Notes: generated by a model from the letters alone, not told the origin. Positions 47,701-59,740 are shown, numbered from the stretch's first letter. The stretch: DNA of 64,000 nucleotides from Yponomeuta sedellus (GCA_934045075.1 OW203734.1:17155680-17219679); one strand, 5' to 3'. Made by a program: numbers and translations.

Positions 47701-48486
47701 ATACTAGCAGCCCTAAAAAATATCAATAATAAAAGTGATGGATGTTATAAATATGTAATTGTCAGTGATAGTATGAGTGTTCTGGAAAATCTCAAAAATA
47801 ATAGATTCAAAGCTAATACAAATTATTTAATTTCTTTAATCAAGCAGGAGTGGTTAGATTTGTTTCTTATTCATAACATAGATGTTTCATTTGTGTGGGT
47901 TCCTTCACATGTTGGTGTAGCAGGAAATGAAAGGGCTGATTTTTTGGCTACAGCAATTACAAATAATGCAGATACTATTCCTGACTCCAGCTATAATCTT
48001 AATGTTTCTGTTCCCTGGACAGATGTAATCTCTCTTCTAAAGAAAAGATCTATAGATATCTGGAAAAGACACTGGAACTACACAGTTCAAGCTGAAAATA
48101 AAGGCTTATGGTATGCTACATTTAATGTTCCCATTGGTAGCATGCCCTGGTTTTGTAAAAACAATACTTACATTCATAGGAAATATTACACTACTATTTC
48201 AAGGCTTCGTTTTGGTCATTGTAATCTAAACTATCATCTGTTCCGGTTAAAAATGGTTCAGAGTCCGTTCTGTGACCATTGCAGCTCCCAAACTGAGCAA
48301 TCCTTACATCATCTATTCTTCGAATGCCCATCCTTTGGCATCCAGCGCCTTGTGCTAATGGATGAGCTGATTGAAATCTATAGCAGTCCAGAGTCAGTGC
48401 CGCGCTCCATTCAGGCTCTTCTTGTAAATACTTCCACATTTTTGTCTTTGTTCAGATTCATAATTAACACTGTAGGACAGATTTAG
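44716..48486 (+). CDS. ORF2, endonuclease, reverse transcriptase and RNase H of the non-LTR element
   Basis: 1,256 residues in one frame. An AP-type endonuclease is at the N-terminus (NIMQWNSQSI, ISETWL, and AGDFYAHHTLWG near 134; the usual Asn of GDFN is Tyr here). The reverse transcriptase runs from about 440, with GAFGLDGIPYIML, FFDVSGAFNSVN, GVCQGGILSPL and the active site FADDLVVY (about 675). RNase H has YTDGSK (about 955) and WVPSHVGVAGNERAD (about 1060). A C-terminal Cys/His segment (CDHCSSQTEQSLHHLFFEC) follows. It makes target-primed cDNA at a nicked site. The ATG at 44716 overlaps ORF1 by 14 nt in another frame, so translation is probably by reinitiation. Confidence 0.92.
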   Translation: MDQLNIMQWNSQSIISNKFLLTQFLYENDIHVAIISETWLTPIKDFNIKGYRIERNDIGNKHNGVAILIHNSLNYKKINTYSDNSLQNICVRISVNNKEMSIVSFYCPTNCVPSFDKLKFQSIIESIPEPMLFAGDFYAHHTLWGCHSINPRGRDILEIIDEKNLVVLNSGEVTTVGSLTWRPNALDLSLASPSLALSCDWSVHNDPLGSYHLPVIIKVFVNNSINDDGLVNSNGANPLPIYPNFKMINWTLYEQYVDTQLSDFQVENYTPLTAYNSFCNILHNVVNDSLTNRNSVSSSFGAINSRRRLIRKKLSLPWWNKKCSEAVENSKLAYINFKNNPSDQSYIEFKKLQAHKKLLLKMERSNSWIELCSSFNRCTPLSIIWNCMRKFNKTYSFNNDNDSWIQDFLQKYTPDHVNNKPKFSPDSETNPVNNFMIKSFSIEELISAILSRKDGAFGLDGIPYIMLKRLSKNSLQILLEILNNLWLSNEIPHSWKSDCLVPILKPDKPRSNPDSYRPIALTSCIGKVFEQLIKQRLEFYVEQNSILPSNQFGFRRGTSARESICQLQLDIQNCLNKKYYLMSVFFDVSGAFNSVNVDILCVELLSIGIPNKIVNWIHNFLTEREVYVKYNGNLYGPRFASVGVCQGGILSPLIFLLYIRRLNLILGSEVKNLQFADDLVVYASGKKLKNISEILNKSLKGLSTYFTYLNLDINALKSKVVVFGKASNNIPSVFYNKVPIPVSQEAKFLGIIFTHNMSWKKYVELLSLRANKAHNILKSLCRISWGADPKILLLLYKSLVRSHFEYGFLCFGGDSRLVNALDKIQNKNLRLITGAFKSTPINVMQVECKLPPLAIRFTYLKERFLLKLYSKRNNYLLLSLMNSPPNSLYILQGFALYINFLETLQIYKSPLLPCYQGNFLSKFPAINIIIDHNLCTKQDVYNKLSEFTDDCRFLYTDGSKTDNAVSFAFFDGFFNLGTGHKINSNISIFTAEAVAILAALKNINNKSDGCYKYVIVSDSMSVLENLKNNRFKANTNYLISLIKQEWLDLFLIHNIDVSFVWVPSHVGVAGNERADFLATAITNNADTIPDSSYNLNVSVPWTDVISLLKKRSIDIWKRHWNYTVQAENKGLWYATFNVPIGSMPWFCKNNTYIHRKYYTTISRLRFGHCNLNYHLFRLKMVQSPFCDHCSSQTEQSLHHLFFECPSFGIQRLVLMDELIEIYSSPESVPRSIQALLVNTSTFLSLFRFIINTVGQI

Positions 48487-48765
48487 TTTTTCTTGTATAT
48501 TGATTTTGTTTAATACTCGAATACGACTTTTAGCCGTGTAAAATATTTTCTAAATGGACTTGTACATAATATTTAGAATTTGTAAGGTTATGTAATATTT
48601 TTGGTTTGTTTGTTTTGACGTTTCGATTTCGACCAAAAAAGAAAAGAGTATGTGTTGCCTTAATTGACTTAAAATCACGGATTGACTAATTCGACGGACA
48701 CGACGTAAAATTACACGGATTTTACTAAAATTGGATTGGACATTTTATATAATTAAAACTGAAGA

Positions 48766-48917
48766 CGATAATATATTACTGAAGACTTTAACCTCCCAAA
48801 AATTCATAATGAAGAACAGAAACCAAAGACGTGGCAGCATGAAAAATATATTACTGAAGACTTTAACTTCCCAAAAATTCATAATGAAGAATAGAAACCA
48901 AAGACATGGCAGCATGG
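48766..48917 (+). repeat. Tandem duplication in the 3' UTR of the non-LTR element
   Basis: Two copies of about 75 bp, each with ATATTACTGAAGACTTTAAC and ending GACxTGGCAGCATG, differ at a few positions. They lie just before the A tail, where the element's protein may recognise its RNA. Confidence 0.8.
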
Positions 48918-49163
48918 TCTAAGACCTTAGCCGGTTCCTTGCGGGACGAACTAAAAAAAAAAAAAAAGAAATCAAAATGGCAGAATGGCACACTAATTTG
49001 TGAGTGCAAGCATTATTAGCGAAGAGTTCAGTGTTATCCACTACGTTTATTATAATATTGTGTGCAATATTTCTTAAAATCCTATGACATTTATTTTCTC
49101 ATTGTGTAATTTTGCAGTTTTATTTAATACGTTGTTAACTCAGCCGTTCTGTTCATTGTTGCG

Positions 49164-52100
49164 ATGGCAGTATCTAAATCCACAAACACATACAATCGCC
49201 AAAACTGGGAAGATTCTGTGAGCAATTCATCAACATTCTACGTAGAAATAGAACAAAACATCACGTCTATCAACAGCTAATAACACATTTTGTTTTCAGG
49301 ACTTCCCAATTCTCTGCCAAACATGTTTAGGAGATAACCCCTATATTCGCATGGTAATTTGTCTATGTACTATTTTTATGGTAATTATTGAAATTATGTA
49401 CTACCTGCGTTACCCTAAGCTAAAAAAATCTTTCGTTCGCAGACTAAAGAGAAATATGGCAAGGAGTGTAAAATATGCGCACGTCCATTTACGGTTTTCC
49501 GTTGGTGCCCAGGCGCAAGAATGCGCTTCAAGAAAACTGAGATTTGCCAGACATGTTCCAAACTCAAAAATGTCTGTCAGACGTGTCTACTGGACCTTGA
49601 ATATGGTCTACCTATTCAAGTCCGCGATGCTGCGTTGAAGATCCAAGATGACCTACCTCGGAATGAAGTCAATAAGGAATACTACATACAGAATTTAGAT
49701 GCCCAGATGTCTAACTTTGATCCTACACAACCAAGCAACTCTGCATTAAAAGCAAAAGGCTCTAATGACCTGTTGTTACGCTTGGCTCGCACAGCGCCTT
49801 ATTACAAGAGGAATAGGCCTCATGTTTGCTCATTTTGGGTGAAGGGCGAATGCAGGCGCGGGGAAGAGTGTCCATATAGGCACGAGAAGCCCACTGACCC
49901 TGATGATCCGTTGGCAGATCAAAATATCAAGGACAGGTGAAATTACTTTTACATTCTGCTACTGGGACTACTAAAGTTGCAAAACTTTCTTCAGCAGAGA
50001 TGGTCGACAGATCTCACACAGGAAGTTTGGCCAATAAAAAAAATCAAACAACCTATATTAGACAATTAAGTCTTGACATGGCACCTGCTACAGTAAAATC
50101 GCCCTAAACTCACACACAGGTTCGGCAGAGACCACTTGGTGGCACTTTCCATGATTCTGACAACCTCGTTAGCTTCATGTATGTGCTTGTATGTAAATTG
50201 ACATTTTAAACAATTGAATCGGCTGGCTCTAATCACAATGTTAATCACCATGTTAGGCTACTGCGGAATTTAAAATAACATCACAATACTACTTTCTAAT
50301 GTGCTATTCAATATTGACAATCATAATCAGCCAGTGCCGGTCTACTGCTGTACATAGGCCTCTCCCAAGACACGCCTCTGAGCCTGATCTTTGGCTCTTC
50401 CTTGCTAGTCCAGGAACTCTGCCCAGCACTTTGCGAATGTCGTCCCCCCACCTAGTCACATAACAGCTTACATTATGATCGCTGATTTGTAGTTTTTACA
50501 AAGATAGAAGAGATTGAATAGTGACAATAACTCAATCTTATCTTTCTCCATAAAGATACTATGGTGTGAATGATCCTGTGGCTGAGAAGCTGATGCGTCG
50601 TGCAGCAGCCATGCCGGCTCTACCTCCGCCTGAAGACAAGACTGTGACCACCCTGTATGTGGGAAATTTGCCTGATAATACTTCTGAAGAAGAGTTACGG
50701 GGCCACTTTTATCAGTATGGAGAGATTAGGTAAATCTGACATTAATTACAACATTTACCATTTGTGTTATCACCAGTGTTATCTATCTAAAAATGAGTTA
50801 ATGGATTGGTGTTCATGAGTCTCCCTAAAACTCGACAATGGCTGGACTGAGGCGGGATAGAGATAGAGAACTTTTATATCTATATATACAAAGATATTTC
50901 TTAACCTAAGAGTACAGACAAGGCCCTTATAGGAAGGTTAAGCAATACCCCACCATGGGGGCGGAGGAGGGTTGTTGGAGGATTGTAAGACAGTGGCGGG
51001 CCTTACTGTCAGAAGTTATCAAGCCACTTTGTTTTCCAAGTTATGTACATTTGTGAAATTATAGTAGCAATACTACTCGCTGACGGTGAAGGAAAATATC
51101 GTAACGAAACCCTAGTGTCTGAGGTGTTAGCGTACCGCAGCGCTTGCTGGCCCTTGTACAGTGGCCCAACTATGAGGCTAAGTGCGGAAATCTCAGGTCT
51201 AACTAACTAAGGCCTCTGATGTACCTATAGTACAAATCCAATGAACAAAATTCATACTAGCCAACTACATTAACTGTCTTAATTTATAATGCCACAACAT
51301 TATTTAAACTGCGTTTAAGGAATCTTTTCAGAAATTACATACAGCACAAGCTTACATTTTTCATTGTGTGTAAGTTTCCATAGTGAAGAAAGAAAGAATG
51401 TTTGTGATGAAAAAAGAATATGTATGTCTAATTCCGAACTTGGCTAAGTGGTTGTGTGGTTAGCACAAAACATAATTTATCTATAATCTGGGATCCTGAA
51501 TATGTGCAATGGGATGTAGTGTAATATATATACCATCATTTTAAAGGGTCAAGCCTCCCCTAAAAATAACCCTAAGTAATACAAACATTCTTCTCTTCCA
51601 GAACCCTAACTCTGGTCCCGCGCGCCCAATGCGCCTTCGTGCAGTATACTACGCGCGCTGCGTCAGAGCACGCCGCCGAGAAGACGTTCAACCGACTCGT
51701 CATAGGTGGCAAGCGGCTCACTATCAAGTGGGGCAAGTCACAAGGTAATGATCATCGTCTGGATGTATACCGTTCTTGCCCCCCCCAAGAATGATCTCTC
51801 ACCGATCCTGCATTGACTGCACAACATTGTCCTCTCATCATACTGCGTTTTTGCTCTGATTCACCTGCCTGCTTTGCCAGGGGCAATATTCTGGTGGCAT
51901 ATAGGCATACAGAAAAATAATGGGAAAATCAGCTGTCATCAGCTGTTTTTAATAAGAGTAGAAAACTCCACTCTGCGTTTGAATCAGTGAACTAGTACAA
52001 TAAAATTTTTGCATATCGCTAGTGCGATTGTGTAAGTGTCCAGTGTTGAGGATCGCGCGTTCATGAAACTGCTTGAAGAACGTAGAGGCAGAGTTTTATT

Positions 52101-53727
52101 CTTAGTTGTTATTGATAAATTAGTAACTTAGTTATCTTTCGGTATCCCTGAATATTCATTTTAGTGTTTGGTTTTTCTTTAATCTTAATCACCATGAGTA
52201 TGGTAACAAGTTAACCCTAGCCTGTATGCAGTTTTAAAGATTTAGTTTGAGATTTATTGTACACATATTATTATCTTTATTTGTGTTCTTAATGTTATTA
52301 TTACCTGAGTTTAAAATTCCTTTTTCCAATTTCCGTTTAATTTTCCTTTCGTAAAATTGTTCCGTTTCCTTACCTTTAACCCTAGTCCCAGTAGTCTACG
52401 ATAACTTGACACTGGCCTAGGCACAAACCGTGCAGTACCATTAACAAAAAAAAAAACTGTACCAATTTCTTTATATTCTTGTTATTATAGGCATTGCTTT
52501 ACTCATCTATTTTGTGAACCAACATTTCATTCCTTTTTCTTGTCGACGCCACATACGTTTCGCTCCCGCTATACGTATAGTTTGCAAGCGAGCTAGACGG
52601 AAAAGCAGCCTTTAACACACTCAACTTTGTCGGCAGGCCGTCAAGGCCCATTGGAGAAGAACGATATGATGCCGGAGCTGCCGCCGGTACCGGGCCTGCC
52701 CGGGGCTTTGCCGCCGCCGCCAGCGTTCCTGCATCCGTTCCCGCCCCAGGTAAACGTCGCCTTATTCCCATCCCATTTCTGGTTCGGTTTACAGAGAATA
52801 AACAGCTTGTAACAAAATCCACGCCAAAAATTAAGAGAAGAAAAATGAAGTCTTAGCATGTCGATGACAAAACAATAGATTTGATGAGATCTTCAAACGG
52901 CGGGGGGATTGTGCTCGTCGACTTGAACATCTTACTAAGTGGATAACATGGAACTAGCGTTCTATCATATGTGGTTTCTAATATCAGCTTCTATACTTTT
53001 TTGCTCGACACAGACGTCTTTTGCAGTGGTCACTATAGTGAAAGTTGTTAGTATATTTGGAATTAGAACTCTCTCTTTTCGGATCTAATAGATATGGGGT
53101 TTGTACTCTGTAAAACATCATCCACTTCATACATTTTTCTGCACAATTGAATAATACATTGGAGCCAGATAATATTGAAAGTTTGTGAGAAAGAAAGTCT
53201 TTTTTTTACACCTTATTTAGTCTATACTGTGTTTCATGTTGTACAATTAAATATTCTGAAGGCTACTTATCTAACTTGTGTTATTTAACGGTGGCCATGG
53301 AGTTTTGGTTTGAATGCTAAAATTGCGACGTGGCCCGTAACACAGTTACCATTCCTTTATCCTTAAAACGGGTGACGCTATGTGCTTTGGCTTAGTGAAT
53401 CAGCGGTCGAGCTGTACTGAGCGATTCATTGGCTCCAGTGCTTTCAGAGAATAACTGTCCACATGCTTCTAACACACAGATGTGGGTCATCATTTAGGCC
53501 ATACCACCGTTGTGAAATAAAAACCCATTCTCTCTCGCCAGATGGCGCCTCACCCGAACCGGCCGAATGACTTCTTCAATCTGCACCACTACCCGCCCGG
53601 CGGGTGGGGCTGGGGCGGCGGACCGCCGCTCCCGCCCCCGGCGCCCGCGCCGCCCGCCCTGCACTACCCCAGCCAGGATCCAGCGCGGTTGGGCGCCCAC
53701 GCGCACGGAAATACGCCGCAGACGTAA
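49164..53727 (+). CDS. Pre-mRNA-splicing factor RBM22
   Basis: RBM22 (yeast Cwc2) contacts U6 snRNA in the active spliceosome and helps build the catalytic centre. Seven exons: 49164-49217, 49300-49353, 49443-49936, 50556-50729, 51602-51744, 52637-52749 and 53542-53727. All have GT-AG introns and join to 1,218 nt (405 residues; the human protein is 420). The N-terminus reads [20 protein letters not shown], followed by Cys-rich zinc ribbons (residues about 30-95), a CCCH finger [19 protein letters not shown] (about 164-182), the [20 protein letters not shown] linker, an RRM with LYVGNLP and CAFVQYTT (about 232-305), and a Pro/Gly-rich tail ending near [14 protein letters not shown]. All family blocks are present. 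A young retrotransposon ends 196 bp before the ATG. Intron 4 contains a SINE piece. Confidence 0.96.
50321..50455. repeat. Lepidopteran interspersed repeat in intron 3 of RBM22
   Basis: It contains GCTGTACATAGGCCTCTCCC and CTTTGCGAATGTCGTCCCCC, phrases of a retroelement 3' region that I know to be very common in moth and butterfly genomes. Confidence 0.6.
50918..51215 (-). repeat. Retroelement piece joined to a SINE tail in intron 4 of RBM22
   Basis: 50918-51020 is a reverse copy of 61200-61390 (AACTTCTGACAG, CGCCACTGTCTTACAATCCT). Directly next to it, 51022-51215 matches the plus-strand body of the SINEs at 58882 and 63640 (AAGTTATGTACATTTGTGAA to AATCTCAGGTCTAACTAA). Confidence 0.65.
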
Positions 53728-55380
53728 TGGTAGTGTTTTTTGTGGGCTGCGTAGAGCGAGGTGTGTTGCTGAGTGTAGAATCATAAAACCTGGGGCACAC
53801 AAGAAGGACGAGGGCGTCGAGACGCGACGCGTTGCATAGAATTCGCGCACTCGCCCAGTCTGATAGATCACCTTCGCTTCATCAACGTTCATAAGTCGTT
53901 GCATGCACGCACGCCGGTCCCGGGTACTTTTTATGTTCCCTTTTGCTAATACATCCCCTATAAGGTCGACGTACTTCCGCTTGGGGCGTCCCTTCCATTC
54001 ACATTCGTAAAATATATTTGTTTCCTTTAGTACATTTCGTATGAAACTGAATTGGAAAGGCTACGCGTCTTTGCGACGTCCTCTCCCCACATCCTTCGTG
54101 TGTCGCCTTATTGGTTCCCTGACCACAATCGATCTATCCAGACCCATGAAAGCCGCCATTATGGCATATGCATCTTCCGTCTCTATAAACAGAGGGGTTT
54201 CAACCTTTTGGCATAGTGATGACCGTATGTTATGGAATTTTTATTTCATAACAGCGGTGCACAATGAAACCTTTGTACACCAATAGAGGCTCTAGGTTTC
54301 GACGTTCGCCGCTTGTATGAAAAATCACCGCAATATTACGGTCATTAGTTCATTACTATGCAAACCTCTCTTACAAAAAGTTTTTAACCCCTTAGTAATT
54401 TCGTGGGTTGGGCAAGTTCTGACTGAATAGTTTTACCTGCGGACTAGTGATAATGTTCATTATCAGTAGAATTTACTTAGTTTCGCTCCCAATACGTTTG
54501 TTGATTTTCTCACTACTTTTGTGGATAAGGATTTTTATTTGAATATGTTATTAAGTCTTAACTCTTACATAAGGCTTTCAAGTTACATACATGAAATTGT
54601 AGGCAGTTAGACAGATCATAACTGTTCAGTCGAACTGATGAAAATAAAGAGCAGAGAGGCGTGAGTGATATTGGTCACACTTTTTGTTTTAATACAACAG
54701 GAAATTGATGTATCGAGTGAGCAAATGGTGTTTGAGTGAGATAGTTTTTTTTTCTAGAATGCAATTTAGTTAGTGATAATAAATGAAATTGTAGTTGCTA
54801 TTGATATACGACTCAATTTGAGTTGGTACTAGTTGAACTAGAAACAGAGAAATGGATCTCCAGAAAAAAAAATCGACAAGAAAATCTCTATGGCGAATGA
54901 GCCATTCATATTTGGGCCATTAATAAATTGCCGGTGCAAAATAGACTTAAGCTCCTACATAGCACGGTCCATTTGCCAATAAGGAAAAATAGTGTAGTGA
55001 GAATCTGAATTAAGTTCTGTTGGGCTAACTGCTACCTCAGCGAGATAATACTAAAGGTTAACGTTTTATGTGTATTTGGCATAGGTTTGGGATAGTTTTT
55101 AGCATAATTTAGCATGTGCTCGTTTTCACCAGACCAATACTAACTAGGGAACACTTTCTAAAGTGTTCACCAAAAAAACAATTTTGATAATAAGTTTTTT
55201 AAGTGATCTTTAGAAATTTCAATAAAAGCAATTCATAACAAGTTCAGCTAAGAACTTAGTGCCGAGAAACAACAGTTTATTGCAACAATTTTCTAGTATC
55301 GTAAATGACTGACAAACATTGGTGAAACGTTTGGCAGAAACTGAAGTATCTGCCATAAAAGTCGGTGAAATCGGGCATTA
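53728..55380. other. 3' flank of RBM22, no further gene seen
   Basis: 53865-53910 shares CAGATCACCTTCGCTTCATCAA-like sequence with the SINE body at 59045. AATAAA at 54643-54648 could serve RBM22. Nothing else is recognised. Confidence 0.4.
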
Positions 55381-57190
55381 AGGCGCTTAGGGTTGGCGCA
55401 AGTTAGCACCCCGAACCACCTTAAATTGGTTTGAACCATATGTGCTGTATTTAATTGTGTTCTTGAACAAGTGATTGTAAAAAATACATTTTATAATTTT
55501 AGCACTAAGTACAGTAAATAAAATTATGTTTAATCTAATTTTTATTTTGTTTCATTGAAAGTTAGATGTTATTTTCTCGAAATAGGTAGTTGGTATAGAA
55601 TTAGACTACAGTTCATCGGAAACTATATTTAATAGTAATCGTTATCCATACATAAAATTACTTAATCGTAACAAAAAATATTTTAAAACATATTACTTGC
55701 AGCCGATTCTGTCGCTACTAATAGCTACTCTCACATTGAAATAATGAAGGTTAATAGAATAGACTAAACGGATGACGGCTTTCTTTGTCTAATGCCGGCA
55801 CCAGACAGAAGTGATCACTTGTTTGAACTTCTCTCCGGCGCCGGCATTAGATAATTTAGAGGTTTTTGGTCTCTGCAGAATCGCACACAGACGGTCGATC
55901 CTAGATGCCAACCATATTATCTGAGTAAGGACGGCTGAGGATAATTAACACTAACAACTAGTCCCAGATATCCATGTACTGACCAAATGCGTCTTAAAAT
56001 ATGACGAAATATATTTGTTTTAGATAAATCAGTTCAAAAGCGGGTTATACTTAGCAGATATAATCTTATCAACATTTTAATAATTAGCGTCCACTGTCCA
56101 GTTATCAAAGGTTTTTTCGTAATAGTAGTTAGTCCGATGACTAGGTAAATAACTTTATTTGCTTAAAAATACTTTTATACAAGGTTTACATCTATAATTA
56201 ACATACGATGTTTGGTACCTACAGCATAAACACAACTTTGTTCGATTATTGGCTCAAACATCTTGTGCATTGCAGCGGTTACACACACATCTGACGCTGA
56301 TCTGTCGTATCATATTTACTGAAATGTCTTTTGTTGGTCAGGGTTAAAAGCCAATCGTTGACACTGGTGCATGATTTGTACCATGATGGAACTAATGATA
56401 ATTTTTATCCACTGTGAATCGAACTTGAAATAATGGTACAAATGATATTTTCAGTATCAGTATATATTGTCAGTTCCCAAGTTGTGCGTAACCGCCATGA
56501 GAAGCTTGATTGGCCAATGTTGAGCTGAGCATCTAAATCGAAGCTGGTTGTACTTATTCTGTTTGTCTCACATTGTGCATGAATATTGAATATGACAAAC
56601 ATGGCAAGAGAGTCACAGCGTGACGCACTGCACATATAATTTAATGACGATGACGTTATTTAACATTATTATGTTATATTATTAAGGGTCCTGCCACTAT
56701 GAAGTGCTTTCTGCATTCGTTGGTTAACTGTTTTTGGAACTGACGCATACCTTTATATAATATTGATTGAATATGAGTCGATTGATGGAGTGAGAGGGTT
56801 TATGTATAGAAATGCTATGTTCCAAGTTTGCAGAGTACTGCCGAATTCAGTAGAAGGCGCTCTGAATCTACCCTATACAAGATAATTTAATATGGACACT
56901 AAACATCTAGCAAATGCAATTTATTCCTAAAAATTTTGAAGTACATATATTTATTCATTACTAACGTCTGGGTTATCAAATGGCATTCAAATGTTGGAAT
57001 GTTCACATGCATGGTAGTTTCAATGAATCGGGAACTATTTTTGAATACTGAGAAAATATTTAATTTTAACAGGTGCATCAAGCTGTTATTGTAATCTCTT
57101 AATATGACATATAAGTAAAAAAATAATTGTTTTTATTAAATAAGTCAGGGGTAGAGTCGATATCTTCAGCTTATAGCATACAAACATATA
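55381..57190. other. Intergenic, with a solo MITE end and a small hairpin
   Basis: GGTTGGCGCAAGTTAGCACC at about 55393 matches the terminal repeat of the MITE family at 2493 and 59741, without a visible partner. TCTAATGCCGGC (55788-55799) and GCCGGCATTAGA (55840-55851) form a hairpin. No coding exon. Confidence 0.45.
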
Positions 57191-58138
57191 CAGGGTGTAA
57201 CAAAATTTCCACACATCCGAAAATAGTTGGGATTTATTCATCAATATTATCACCGACTTAAAGTAATAACTGTTCCATGGTTTGTGTACCTTGAGCACAA
57301 CAGTTGTTTTGCGTTTATTTGGTTATAGGTAGAAATGGCACTCACCTCCAGCACAAAACACTTAGGCTCTTACTAATAAACACCGTATAAGCCTGGTATA
57401 GTTATACGGCCTTACTAATAAAGGTTTATGAGCTGTGTATACAGCCGTTATGCGAGGTCTGACAAACTGGTTAATTGAACGCTAAATGCGATTAAACCAG
57501 TTTAAATTGATATACGTCAAATAGTTATTCAGAGTGTATAACTTATTTATTAGTAAGGCCGACAGTGTTTTGTTCACGTCATTTGAATGTCATTTTCAGT
57601 TGGAAGAAAAGAGACAAAACACTGCATAATTATACAATATTTACACCATCTTAAAGGACCAAGAGCACATTACGAAACATTCATATACTGCACAAGATGA
57701 TAGACACGCACTTTCTAACTTCATAATATGTTTTGCACTTGATTTTTTTTTCTCATTAACTGAAACAATGGCATTATGTAAAAGCCTGCTCGTATTTCCT
57801 CATATTTTTAAACTCTTGTCAAGCAGGTGAACTTCGAAATGTTGTTGCCAATTCACCAGTAATGTAACAATAAAGAATGCAGTTCAATATGTGCTGTGGA
57901 ATGTACGAAGGAATTTCGAATGTGTATTATATACGTTATTAAAAAAAAATATTTCTGTTTGTTTCGTGAATAAAGAATGTTTATGTCATGTTTTGAGTAT
58001 TGTGCCGTTAATAATTCATTAATAAATTTTCATGTCGGAGGTGGTAACTCTTATAAGGAAAAACTGATATTTTTTGCGATTACGAAATAGAACTCTATGT
58101 TTTCTTTTCGTCTGCATTGGGCATTATGTTACACCCTG
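57191..58138. mobile_element. Inverted-repeat element (CAGGGTGTAAC ends) with a nested MITE
   Basis: CAGGGTGTAAC (57191-57201) is repeated inverted at 58128-58138. The element is about 950 bp and non-coding. Nested at 57407-57561 is a MITE with ends CGGCCTTACTAATAAA. A further copy of that end (GGCTCTTACTAATAAA) lies at 57365. Confidence 0.6.
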
Positions 58139-58881
58139 CATAAAATAAATATTAAAATTGCTAATTTACTAACGGAAACAGACAAGTATTTTTTATAAGA
58201 GATATGTTTCAATAAACATTAAGGAGTATGCCACACAGCCATTATGTCATTTTGGCATACAACTCGTAATATCTCCAACTTCGTGGTACAACTTTTTGAG
58301 CTGAGTACCTACAGACCAACTGACTGAAGGCTCTCACCGACCACAGGCGTTCGTGAGCTTTTTCAGTGTATATACAACCCACTGTAGGGCACAGGCTTTC
58401 TCTCAGAGTGCTTAAATCACATTGTGCCCACTACGGGTTAGTAATTTCAACCGCTGAGATACTTAAACACCTCAGACCGTAAATTTTCCTTACGAGATTT
58501 TCATTTACCGTTAGCGAGTGGTACATCTACCACAAGTTCACAAATGTACGTAGAAAACAAAGCCATTGTTTTCTACGTACATTGGGGTTTGAACCCACGA
58601 CTTCTTGAGTTCCTCATATTACTAATTCAGGACTGAAGTCGGCTTGCTTACACCGATTCATTACCTTTGGTTCCGTTGGTCTGTATCCAGCAATTTAATA
58701 CCCAACGGCTACATTGGCGGTAGGCAGCGAATGTAGTACGGTTAATTAAAAAATATACCTGGACAACTACTATTGCCGTACGTACAATATGTTGTGAGCG
58801 ATCGGCAAATAGTTGTTCAATATTATAATATATTAAACGGGTCTTATCGCGACTATTTACTAGCCCAAATTATCTTAATTC
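58139..58881. other. Intergenic stretch with one perfect hairpin
   Basis: AATGTACGTAGAAAACAA (58543-58560) is exactly inverted at 58566-58583 around the 5-nt loop AGCCA. Nothing else is recognised. Confidence 0.55.
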
Positions 58882-59255
58882 TGGGAGCGTTCGTAGCGAA
58901 GCGGTAGGACGCCGGTTTCTCAACCGGGGGGCGTGGGTTTGTTTCCCGGCATGTACGAATTACTTTGTACGTACACACATAACCTCACGCCTTTATTCCA
59001 GAGGGGTAGACAGAGACCAGGGACTGCCACTTGCCACGATCCTGACAGATCACCTTCGCTTCATCAAGGTTCAATGACTTTGTTCTCTAAGTTATGTACA
59101 TTTCTCAAGTTATAGTAGAAATACCAGTCGCTTACTAAGAAAGAAATCATCGTGAGGTAACTTTAGTGTCTGAAGTGTTAACATACCAAAGACTTTTGCT
59201 ACGTACAATGGCCCAACTGTGAGGCTAACTGCGAAAATCTCAGGTCTAACTACTA
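58882..59255 (+). mobile_element. tRNA-derived SINE (family S2), copy 1
   Basis: The tRNA-like head has A-box GTAGCGAAGCGGTAGGA and B-box GGGTTTGTTTCCC. The body includes GGGGTAGACAGAGACCAGGG and the tail GCGAAAATCTCAGGTCTAAC. A related full copy is at 63640-63878. Confidence 0.7.
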
Positions 59256-59740
59256 CCTAATTTCCATTTTACGAAATAAATAATCGCGATTAGTTTAATA
59301 TATAACTATTTATGAGCAACGCAAGTCATTAAGAAAAACAGTTGTTCAATTATGTTTTTCAAGTAATTGTCACGGGCGTGGTCCGCCTCGTTCGTCGATG
59401 CAAAATTTTTATCTTCTCAATTTTTTTTGTTTTATTTCTTTCTCGCGACCACCCGACTTGAAACTTCGTCGGCTAATGTAGCCATAGGGTTACAGAGATA
59501 ATTATTCGTACAAATTTAAGGTAATAAGAAGCCTAAATCTAACTTTGATCCAACATTTTAGAGTCATGCCAACATTTTCGTACTCTTCTGCATCCCATAC
59601 TAAATACATTAACAATCCCCTCTGGCATAACTGATTCTCGGTCTAAAATATAGACTTGTCTAGGTCAGGCAAAGACCAGTAAGAATTTCAATGTAATACC
59701 ATTGAATTTGAAGTAAATTCAATGGTAATACTATCCTTAT
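59256..59740. other. Intergenic stretch, nothing recognised
   Basis: AT-rich. A small inverted AATTCAATGG/CCATTGAATT pair lies near 59700-59725. Confidence 0.4.

Larger units (their letters stand above)
43490..48967 (+). mobile_element. Full-length I-type non-LTR retrotransposon with intact ORFs
   Basis: 5,478 bp with a perfect 13-bp target duplication GAAATCAAAATGG (43477-43489 and 48968-48980), a 5' UTR of about 145 bp, two open reading frames overlapping by 14 nt, a 3' UTR and an A15 tail (48953-48967). It has everything needed for movement and is a strong candidate for an active or very recently active element. RNase H after the reverse transcriptase fits the I/R1/LOA group. Confidence 0.93.

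Noticed and set aside
53494..53904. 136-codon minus-strand frame over the last RBM22 exon
   Set aside because: It mirrors the Pro/Gly-rich exon and reads as low-complexity Arg/Gly without domain features.
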